Source: Zavarzinella formosa DSM 19928 (GTDB lineage Bacteria; Planctomycetota; Planctomycetia; Gemmatales; Gemmataceae). From it: a stretch of DNA of 64,000 nucleotides. The notes under the pieces were generated by a model that was not told where the DNA came from, did no database searches, and saw only the letters and a program-made list of their open reading frames with translations. Where the stretch lies: positions 1,474,577-1,538,576 of the forward strand of contig NZ_JH636439.1 in assembly GCF_000255705.1 (NCBI RefSeq), written 5' to 3'. Positions 20,210 to 27,599 of the stretch are shown here, piece by piece (position 1 is the first letter of the stretch; every line of letters starts with the position of its first letter). The position numbers and the translations under genes were made by a program.

Positions 20210-22432
20210 TCAGGAGGAGGTTCCGCTGGCTGTCGGACGGCGAAGCGGGAGCAGGAAATAACCTTCCTTGAGTGGCCTCATGCCGATGCTGCCGGTGTCA
20301 GCCATAACCTTGGCCACCGCGTCAATCCGAGTCCGGCATGCGGTGATATCCAGCCCGTATCGTCGGTCTGGGGGCAATTCGTTCAAAAACTTGCGGGCCA
20401 GTTCTTGGGTGCCATCCCCCATGCTAATCGCCAGTTGACCGGATAGGAACCGGCTGATCTCTTCATCCGTCAGAACGATTGGTTTGAGCGGTGGAGGGGA
20501 TGCTTTGGCCCCGACGATCCGGCCGAGCAAGGCATGATTCTTCAATCGATCTTGTCGACGATGCGAGGCGATCACCTCGTCTTGAGTGAGAGGACGCGAC
20601 CGGCTGTTGGAGGAACTGATTTCCAAATCCGAGGCCAGCCGGGCAACAGCGTCAAGCGCCTCCAGCGAGGCATACTCGGCGAACGGCAATTCTAGGTGCT
20701 CGAACCCCGCGACACCTTTCAATTCATCGTAATACTTCCGGCCTTTGGCCTCGGCTGACTTCCCGAGTGTTAATTTCTTCCGCTCATCTGTCACAAGCAA
20801 TGCCCGGTCGGGCCGCTTGGTGTTCTCTGCCATCCGACGAAGGACGCCCGCCACACTGGTGGCATTTCCCTCGGTCACAAACACCAGTCCGATGGTGGTT
20901 TCCCCTCCCTCGGAACGCGGAATACGGACAAGCAATTCATAAGCGGCCCCATTGGGCAACGTCTCAACCGCCAAACCAACGCCGCCTGCGTTGAGCAGGG
21001 TGGCCGTCAACCCTCGCAAGTTGGCCTCATGCGGCGGGAGGCTGTTTGGGTTTGCGCGATGTATGGCCAATCGCGCTTCGATTGCCTTGCCGACTTCTTC
21101 GTCAACCAATTCTTCGGCTGGCTTGGCTGGCGTGATCTTTTCGGTTAAGTCGGGGCTTTTCGTCGCGGGCGGCCAGTGTCCAAGCCACGCCGACTTGTCA
21201 GACGCCTCAAAGAGCGACTGCTGCATTTCCTCCCAACGTCCTCTCGCCTTATCGATGGCCATTCTTGGCCGCATGTCAATCGACTCGCCAAATCGTGCTT
21301 TGAACCAATGTTCGCCCAAGGGAAACAAGCTGTCTTTTTTGAAATGCCGGGCGACTTCGGGAACTCCCTCGAACTGACGCAGAAAACCTTCCAGCCGAGC
21401 CTCAAGAATGTTTCTTGTTTCGGTCGGCGTCAGGCGTGGCATGGCTATTTTGTTTGCGGTCAACCGATCCCATGTGGCCTGCCTGACAATTTCCAATTCT
21501 TTGAGGCGAAGCAGTTCGGATTGAACTTCGGAGAGGACTAACAAAGTGTTTTTCAACTGATCGTTCAGATCATGGATCAATCGAAGAACGCTATGAGCTT
21601 GTTCACGGGGAAGAGTGTGGATTTGGTCAAAACAAATAATCAACGGCTTTCCATTTGCCCGCGAAATCTGCGCCAGCACGGCCAGCATCGCGGCGCTATC
21701 GGCCGCATCGAGCGGATTCGTTGCGTCTGCCGCGCGCAGACCGATCAATTTAGCTTCGTCTTCGTCCAGAGCATCTCCACCCAACCGACGAACAGCAGCC
21801 GTCGCCGCAGCGTCGCCGGGTTTTCCAATTTTTTCCAATTGGGCTGATGTCAAAAACACATAAAGAAGGCTCATCGCCGTCCTGGCTGACCGCGATCCGC
21901 CGACCTCGGCCATGATGCCCGGCGTCAGTTGGTTGAACAATTCCTTCAAACTTGGAAACGTGATCTTCTTACCCGCTGGCAACACAGTCCGAACCACGCC
22001 TTCCAACAAGCGATAGAGAGGTGTTTCATGCCACGGGGAGGAAAAGCCGTTCGTCAGTTCACTGACGACGGCGTACAGGACGGCCCGGTGCAACCGTTCC
22101 GGGGAGGCATGAAGTTCCAAAAAATTGATCGGGTGGGCATGTCGGCCGGTTCTGGCCCAGTCGTCCAGTCTTCGCAGCAGGTTGCTTTTGCCCGAGCCGG
22201 ATTCCCCCCACACGACCACTGCGACGGCCTCGTTTTGGTTGCAGGCGCGTCGGGCGAGACCGGACAGCAAACGGAATTCCGTGTCGTGAATGCTGGGAAC
22301 GTCCACGGGTTGTTTGCCGGTGGCCGTCACCCGGTGATGGCCGAACGGGTTCTCGTTGCCGAGAGCGGTTATAAACGCTTCGGCACTCTCGGTTTTGGCG
22401 ATGGTTTGGACGGCGGGCAAAAGCGAGTTCAT
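20210..22432 (-). CDS. AAA-type ATPase of the three-gene cassette
   Basis: 740 residues. Walker A is GESGSGKS (residues 76-83) after four hydrophobic residues; Walker B is LIICFDQ (264-270), with Gln where a catalytic Glu is usual. LVLSEVQSELL (about 298-308) may be sensor 1. The core resembles STAND/Orc-like ATPases and, loosely, the BREX BrxC ATP-binding domain. Residues 480-740 are a separate region with EYASLEALDAVARL-like helices and no motif I recognise. The ATG overlaps the upstream gene's stop by 4 nt (ATGA), so the two are translationally coupled. It probably acts as an ATP-dependent switch or loader for the HerA-nuclease encoded next. Confidence 0.72.
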   Translation of the reverse strand: MNSLLPAVQTIAKTESAEAFITALGNENPFGHHRVTATGKQPVDVPSIHDTEFRLLSGLARRACNQNEAVAVVVWGESGSGKSNLLRRLDDWARTGRHAHPINFLELHASPERLHRAVLYAVVSELTNGFSSPWHETPLYRLLEGVVRTVLPAGKKITFPSLKELFNQLTPGIMAEVGGSRSARTAMSLLYVFLTSAQLEKIGKPGDAAATAAVRRLGGDALDEDEAKLIGLRAADATNPLDAADSAAMLAVLAQISRANGKPLIICFDQIHTLPREQAHSVLRLIHDLNDQLKNTLLVLSEVQSELLRLKELEIVRQATWDRLTANKIAMPRLTPTETRNILEARLEGFLRQFEGVPEVARHFKKDSLFPLGEHWFKARFGESIDMRPRMAIDKARGRWEEMQQSLFEASDKSAWLGHWPPATKSPDLTEKITPAKPAEELVDEEVGKAIEARLAIHRANPNSLPPHEANLRGLTATLLNAGGVGLAVETLPNGAAYELLVRIPRSEGGETTIGLVFVTEGNATSVAGVLRRMAENTKRPDRALLVTDERKKLTLGKSAEAKGRKYYDELKGVAGFEHLELPFAEYASLEALDAVARLASDLEISSSNSRSRPLTQDEVIASHRRQDRLKNHALLGRIVGAKASPPPLKPIVLTDEEISRFLSGQLAISMGDGTQELARKFLNELPPDRRYGLDITACRTRIDAVAKVMADTGSIGMRPLKEGYFLLPLRRPTASGTSS

Positions 22433-24102
22433 AAGCGACCCTTGGAGACGTACAATAACAATTCGCCTTCTTCCCGGATGGCGGCGTCTTTTTGTTCCGG
22501 GGTGAGGGCATCCGACCGTTCGTCGGACTTGAGCGAGTATCGTCGATCAATCCGCAGTTGCCGCAGACCGGCGTCAAATTCGGATCGTGACACAGCCGGG
22601 AGGGCGGCCCGCAAATCGACAAGGCTGACAAAGTTGTTCGACCCTTGTTCCCGGTCAAGCCGGGCGAAGGCCGCGTCGAAGGCCGAGACAAAATCAAATG
22701 CCGATGAAGTGTCGGGAACTGGCGAGTGTGTGTTGGCCGGATGATGTTCGACCTTGGCGGATGCGGAACGAACGTCGGCGATACGGAAGTAATGCCGTTT
22801 GGGTTGTTTGCCGCCGATGGAAATGAACCCGATTCCGGTCGGCAGGTTCCGGACAACGTCGTCCTTTTCCAACACCGCTTCAATGAGCGTTCCGAGCGGC
22901 TTGCCAACTTTGGCGGCCAGATCCTTGGCCGCGAAGGCGTGAGCATCGGCCTGAACATTCTCGGTGATCAATTGGGGCAAAATGGCCATCGTCAGTCCGG
23001 CGACATGGTCTTTGAGCGCCACCAGTTGGCCGAGCGTGTCATGCTTCCCCTGAACAACAGCCTCCGCGAAAACCGGGCTCTTGACAGCCTTGGACATCTC
23101 GTCCGAACCCAACCCGGCCGATTCCTCCAAGTTTGTGAGTGTCGCCAAAGGCTTCATGTTTCGGAGAGCGTCCACCAACTTCGCGGCGTCGGCATCGGGC
23201 TTCAACTTGGCTTCCGCCGCCTTGGCCGCTTTTTCTGCTTCTTTGGCTGCTTTTGCGGCCGCTTTGGTTGCTTGCGCCGTCGCTGCTTTCTCGGCTTTGG
23301 CGGTTTCCTTGGCCGCTTTGGCCGCGGCAACTTGTTCAGCCTTTTCGGCGTCTTTCTTGGCTTTCTCGGCTGCCTTGGCTTCTTTTATTGCAGCCATCTT
23401 TTCGGCTTTTTCCGCTTCCTTGGCAGCTTTCGCTGCTTTCTTTGCCTCGTCCTTTTTGTCTTTCTCGGCCGCTTTTTCTGCTTCTTTGGCAGCTTTCGTA
23501 GCCGCTTTGGCTGCTTGTTCTGTCTCCATCTTGGCTGCTTTGGCCGCTGCTTTCGCTTCCATTTTTGCCGCTGTTTTGTGTGCTTTGTCTGCGTCTTTTG
23601 CCGCCTTGGCCTCTGCGGCTAGTTTCTCGGCGGCGAGGGCTTGTTCCCGCAGACAAAGGGTGAAGGTCTCCCCCTTTGGAAAGGCAACCGCGAACGGCGG
23701 CAGTTGGCCGGATGTCGCCAATGAAGAGACATTCGCGATGAACGCGGGCCGAAGCCTTTCATCCAACGTGTTGGCCAGTTTTTCCAAAAGCCACGGCGGC
23801 TTCCCGGTTCCTCCCTTGGACAAGACCGCTTCCAGCATCAACGGGCTGGCGGCAAGGGTTGCGATGTCTTCAAGTAATACGACCGGGGAATTTTCCTGGC
23901 CCTTGATGGCCACGACGGCTTTCTCGGCAAACCCCTTGCATTTAATTGTTTTGTCGAAGATCGCCTTGTCCGGCGCCGGGTCAAGGCGAATCACCAATTT
24001 GTCGAGGGTAACAGGATAAGATTCGCCTCCGGTCAGTCGACAAGCGGTAAGTTCGCTGAGGAGTCGGTCGGACAGTTCGGCAACGAGTGACAGTTTCGGC
24101 AT
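22429..24102 (-). CDS. Coiled-coil protein with predicted winged-helix C-terminus (cassette gene 1)
   Basis: 557 residues. Residues 1-150 form a globular N-terminus with no recognised motif. Residues 152-305 are almost entirely Ala, Lys and Glu (repeats like AAKAAKEAEKA), predicting one long helix or coiled coil about 150 residues long. Residues 305-465 are mixed helical (LVDALRNMKPLATLTNLEESAG; FAAKDLAAKVGKPLGTLIEAV), and the last ~90 residues (FVSLVDLRAALPAVSRSEF, LRQLRIDRRYSL) look like a winged-helix DNA-binding domain. It is the first gene of the cassette. A DNA-recognition or tethering subunit is a reasonable guess; the family is not known to me. Confidence 0.7.
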   Translation of the reverse strand: MPKLSLVAELSDRLLSELTACRLTGGESYPVTLDKLVIRLDPAPDKAIFDKTIKCKGFAEKAVVAIKGQENSPVVLLEDIATLAASPLMLEAVLSKGGTGKPPWLLEKLANTLDERLRPAFIANVSSLATSGQLPPFAVAFPKGETFTLCLREQALAAEKLAAEAKAAKDADKAHKTAAKMEAKAAAKAAKMETEQAAKAATKAAKEAEKAAEKDKKDEAKKAAKAAKEAEKAEKMAAIKEAKAAEKAKKDAEKAEQVAAAKAAKETAKAEKAATAQATKAAAKAAKEAEKAAKAAEAKLKPDADAAKLVDALRNMKPLATLTNLEESAGLGSDEMSKAVKSPVFAEAVVQGKHDTLGQLVALKDHVAGLTMAILPQLITENVQADAHAFAAKDLAAKVGKPLGTLIEAVLEKDDVVRNLPTGIGFISIGGKQPKRHYFRIADVRSASAKVEHHPANTHSPVPDTSSAFDFVSAFDAAFARLDREQGSNNFVSLVDLRAALPAVSRSEFDAGLRQLRIDRRYSLKSDERSDALTPEQKDAAIREEGELLLYVSKGRL

Positions 24103-24229
24103 AGTTTGTTTGGAAGGCAGGACGCCGGATTGTTTGAGTTTGGATTATTTAAATCTGAACAGTGAGTTTACTGCCGACGGGCAGGGCCGACACCTGAAAA
24201 CCGCCGAGAAGCGGGATGTTTTGGCTTCC

Positions 24230-26167
24230 TTATTTTCGCTCAAATTTCCCTTCGACGGCGGCCAGTTTGTAGATGGTTGCCGTTTTGTCAAAGGCTTTAT
24301 CCTTGGCATTCACCAGCGTCAACTTCACGTTCGGAGCCAACAAGCCGAGAGCGGTCGGCAAGTCGATGACGCGATCCACGTTCAGGAAGTACGGCCCGTC
24401 GCGATGAGATGCGGGAGGATCGAGTATCGTGATTTCATCGACAAGTCCCGGACTCAGCAGGCAGGCACAAGTCGCGAGAATTCCAGCCTGGCCCGAGGCG
24501 AATATCCGGATTTTCTCGTCCGGTCTCTTTTTTGGCAAGCCATTGAGGAAACCGCGAATGTCTTGAACGCGGCCGGTGTCGGCAGTGCTTCCGAGAAGGG
24601 CCAGCGAGCGTTCGACGGTGTTCGGCGGGTTCTTTCGCGTCCATGCCCGATCCAATCCTCCACGCGGACAGATCGCGAAGACAAAGGCATTCTTCTCATA
24701 CTCATGGAGCCAATATTTGGCCGTTTTGGCCACGTCGTCATTCGGGTTCAATACGACGATGGTGCGCGAGCGGTCTCCGGCCGATGACGCCTGAAGGAGT
24801 TTGCCCTGAAATTCGATGTCGCCATCCGTCGCAAAGAGATCAAACGCCCCGCTCATGGATCGCATCACACGAACCTCGGGTGCTTTCTCCGGCAATGCAC
24901 GGAAACTTTTCTCCCGCAGTTGTTTCACCAGACCGGCTTTCCATGTGGCGAAATCTTCTATCTTTGTCGGCCGTTTCACATCGGCGGCGGGCACAAACAA
25001 TTCATCCGCCCGGTCGTTGATCTGGTCCTTCGGCAAGTCTTTGTCTTCCGGGAACACTCGCAGGTCTTTGCCCTCGATCTTTGGGAAGTCAGCGTCTTTG
25101 ATCGGAGTGGTATCATTCTTGAGGTGCTTGTTCAGGAATCCGAAGATTGCCAGTCGCAGGTCGGGGCGATAGTCGTGTCCGCCCTTTGAGACGTGTTCTT
25201 CCACAATGTCTTTTTTGCCGAGCATTTCGTAACACGTCCGCATCCGGGCGATGATGCGGCGGTTGCCGTCCATCGGGAAGATCGGGTCGGTGTCGCTGTT
25301 GGCGAACAACAGCGGTTTCGGGGCGTGCAAGGCGAGGGCGGTGGTCCATTCCCATTGAAATGTGTTGATGTAAAACATGCAGTCGCAATGGCCGTTGATG
25401 ACCTTGTTGCTCACATAGCTTTCCAAGTCGCTCATGCCGGAGACGGGCACGGCTACCTTTACACGCTCGTCGGCGGCCGCCACCCACACCGTCGTTGCTC
25501 CGCCGCCGGAAATGCCGGTCACACCGATGCGATTCACGTCCACTTCCGGCCGGGAACATAGGTAATCGATGGCCCGGATGCCGTTCCAGCATTCGACGCC
25601 GGCCGGAGTGTAGCCGCGATTTTGCCACCAAAAGCGGTTTAAGTTGTAGGTGCCGTGATGCTTGCCCGCGACTTCGCCAAGTTGCAGCGTGTCCACGACG
25701 AGACAGACATAACCGTTGGTGCCGAACCACATGCCGTGGTCTTGAAAGGCGGTTTTGTTGCCGTCCCGCCCCCGGTTTGAGTGGCCGCAGACATAGAGGA
25801 TGGCCGGTCGTTTTTTGTCGGCGGGAGTGTTCTTCGGCCGGTAAAGATTACCCGTGACATAGAGGCCGGGCTTGCTTTGGAAGTGGATGTTTTCGACGAT
25901 CACGCCACTGCGTTCAAGCGTGCCGGTGATGGTGGCCTTCAGCGGTGTCTTCTCTGGCAACGGGCTGAGGCCAAGCATTTCGAGAAACTGTTCCCGGAGT
26001 TTTGGCCGCTTGGCCTCCCATTCAGCGGCCGTCTTCGCATCATCCATGAAGTGAGCGGAGAGTCGCTTCGCCTCGGCGGAGAGATATTGGTGAATGGCTT
26101 CGTCGGCCTTCGTGGCCTCGGCGGCTGGGGTCATTGACATGGCGATCAGCAACAGAGATGTGAGCAC
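24230..26167 (-). CDS. Secreted alpha/beta-hydrolase, acetylxylan-esterase-like, with degenerate second domain
   Basis: 645 residues with a signal peptide (MLTSLLLIAMSMTPAAEA). The first ~390 residues match AXE1-like esterases: LYVCGHSN strand, GISGGGATT nucleophile elbow, NSDTDPIFP around the acid and GGHDYRPD near the catalytic His. Residues 400-645 look like a second alpha/beta domain (RTIVVLNPNDD, FASGQAGILA) where the nucleophile motif is degraded (G-Q-A-G in place of G-x-S-x-G). It is the last gene of a minus-strand operon and lies 60 nt after the DUF1501 gene. Planctomycetes use such enzymes on polysaccharides; the substrate is not evident. Confidence 0.8.
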   Translation of the reverse strand: MLTSLLLIAMSMTPAAEATKADEAIHQYLSAEAKRLSAHFMDDAKTAAEWEAKRPKLREQFLEMLGLSPLPEKTPLKATITGTLERSGVIVENIHFQSKPGLYVTGNLYRPKNTPADKKRPAILYVCGHSNRGRDGNKTAFQDHGMWFGTNGYVCLVVDTLQLGEVAGKHHGTYNLNRFWWQNRGYTPAGVECWNGIRAIDYLCSRPEVDVNRIGVTGISGGGATTVWVAAADERVKVAVPVSGMSDLESYVSNKVINGHCDCMFYINTFQWEWTTALALHAPKPLLFANSDTDPIFPMDGNRRIIARMRTCYEMLGKKDIVEEHVSKGGHDYRPDLRLAIFGFLNKHLKNDTTPIKDADFPKIEGKDLRVFPEDKDLPKDQINDRADELFVPAADVKRPTKIEDFATWKAGLVKQLREKSFRALPEKAPEVRVMRSMSGAFDLFATDGDIEFQGKLLQASSAGDRSRTIVVLNPNDDVAKTAKYWLHEYEKNAFVFAICPRGGLDRAWTRKNPPNTVERSLALLGSTADTGRVQDIRGFLNGLPKKRPDEKIRIFASGQAGILATCACLLSPGLVDEITILDPPASHRDGPYFLNVDRVIDLPTALGLLAPNVKLTLVNAKDKAFDKTATIYKLAAVEGKFERK

Positions 26168-26227
26168 GGCTAGGTCTCGTTTGGGGGCTGGTGAAGCTGG
26201 TCAAATCTGTCCGGTCAAAGTGATCTC

Positions 26228-27562
26228 TCAACACAATTCATGAATCGCTTTGCCCTCGGGGACAATGCCCACCGGGCGACCTGATGAGTCTTCAAAATTG
26301 GTGTCCAGTGGAATGCCGAGCGTCTGGTATAACGTGGCTAACAGATCACCGGGGCTGACCGGCCGTTCGCGAACTTTGCCGCCGCGAGGTTCGCTGGCGC
26401 CGACCACCATGCCCCCCTTAAGACCACCACCGCCGAGCATTACCGAGAAACAATTAGGCCAATGATCGCGGCCGGCATTGCCGTTGATGAGCGGAGTGCG
26501 ACCGAATTCGCCGGCGCAATAAATCACCACATCGTCGAGCATTCCCCGATCTTCAAGGTCTTCCACCAAAGCCCCGATGGCGGCGTCGAGTGGTGGAAGA
26601 TGCTCTTCCATGCCTTTCTCGATGTCGTTGTGGTGGTCCCAATAGCCAGTGTTGATTGTCACGCAGGCGGCTCCCGCTTCGATTAACCGACGAGCCAGAA
26701 CGGCGCTTTGCCCGTATTGATGTCGGCCGTAACGGTCCCTCAGTCGCGGGTCTTCCTTGCTGATATCGAAAGCGGCTCGAACTCGTTCGCCGGTCACCAT
26801 CTCCAATGCTTGGGTCTTGAAGCCGTTCAGGCCGTCGAGAACCCCGGTTCTGTCGGCCTCATGCTGAAGGTCGTCAAATTCCCGAAGCAACTTTGCGCGA
26901 GAACGGACGCTCGACAATTGCAGTTCTTTCGGCAACGCCAAGTTCGGCACGCGAAAATCCGTCGCGTTGGGATTGGCCCCCACTTCAAACGGGTTGAAAG
27001 CAGACCCGAGATAGACGGCCCCCTGATAGCCGAATGCCTCGGCCTGCGGGATGGCGAGATAAGGAGGCACCAGACCTTGATTGACTCCTCGAACGCGGGC
27101 GATCACGGAGCCAAAAGACGGTTTTTGCGGGGCATTTCTGGCCAATGTTGGCCCGAAATATCCCGTTTGCATCCAGTGGGCCGACGGGGCGTGGATGGCG
27201 TTTTCATGATTGACAGAGCGAACAATCGACAGATGCTTCATCACTCGGGCTTGCCGGGGAAATCTCTCTGTCAATTGAATGCCGGGCACGGTAGTGGCGA
27301 TTGGCCGATACGGGCCGCGAAACTCGGCCGGGGCATCGGGCTTCATGTCGTAGGAGTCTTGCTGGCTCAAGCCGCCATGCGTCCAGAACACAATCAACGA
27401 CTTGTTCGCCCGTTCGCGCGAGGTTAGAGGAGAATCCGCCGTTGCCCGCAACTTCAACAAATCCACAAGGCCCAAACCCAACGCGGCCGCCCCGATCTCC
27501 AGAAAATTTCGCCGACTGACGCCCGTGCCGGTGTCACCTCGTTTTGATCGGATTTTTTGCAT
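26228..27562 (-). CDS. DUF1501 family exported protein
   Basis: 444 residues from the ATG at 27562, which starts a Tat signal (SRRNFLEIGAAALGLGL). It has DUF1501 landmarks: LIVFWTHGGLSQQDSYDMKP, the NHENAIH region, GGAGDHW-like NGNAGRDHWPNCFSVMLGGGG, and GDLLATLYQTLGI near the C-terminus. The family is related to sulfatases/phosphatases and is found with DUF1549/1553 partners in planctomycetes; its reaction is unknown. It lies 37 nt after the DUF1549/1553 gene. Confidence 0.92.
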   Translation of the reverse strand: MQKIRSKRGDTGTGVSRRNFLEIGAAALGLGLVDLLKLRATADSPLTSRERANKSLIVFWTHGGLSQQDSYDMKPDAPAEFRGPYRPIATTVPGIQLTERFPRQARVMKHLSIVRSVNHENAIHAPSAHWMQTGYFGPTLARNAPQKPSFGSVIARVRGVNQGLVPPYLAIPQAEAFGYQGAVYLGSAFNPFEVGANPNATDFRVPNLALPKELQLSSVRSRAKLLREFDDLQHEADRTGVLDGLNGFKTQALEMVTGERVRAAFDISKEDPRLRDRYGRHQYGQSAVLARRLIEAGAACVTINTGYWDHHNDIEKGMEEHLPPLDAAIGALVEDLEDRGMLDDVVIYCAGEFGRTPLINGNAGRDHWPNCFSVMLGGGGLKGGMVVGASEPRGGKVRERPVSPGDLLATLYQTLGIPLDTNFEDSSGRPVGIVPEGKAIHELC

Positions 27563-27599
27563 GTGCCATCTCCGATGAGATCGTTTTGCCGACGGGTCA

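Noticed and set aside
19034..20446. 470-codon plus-strand open frame opposite the HerA-nuclease gene
   Set aside because: The minus-strand protein has full nuclease and ATPase motifs; the plus-strand reading has none.
23081..24019. Ala/Ser/Phe-rich plus-strand frame (312 codons) opposite the coiled-coil gene
   Set aside because: Its composition is the expected antisense image of the Lys/Ala/Glu codon repeat.
17969..24102. A CRISPR-Cas locus, suggested by the Cas4-like nuclease
   Set aside because: No repeat-spacer array and no Cas1, Cas2 or effector gene is present; Cas4-like nucleases also occur outside CRISPR.
17969..24102. BREX or Dnd/Ssp system
   Set aside because: No PglX methyltransferase, PglZ phosphatase or phosphorothioation genes; only a loose likeness of one ATPase to BrxC.
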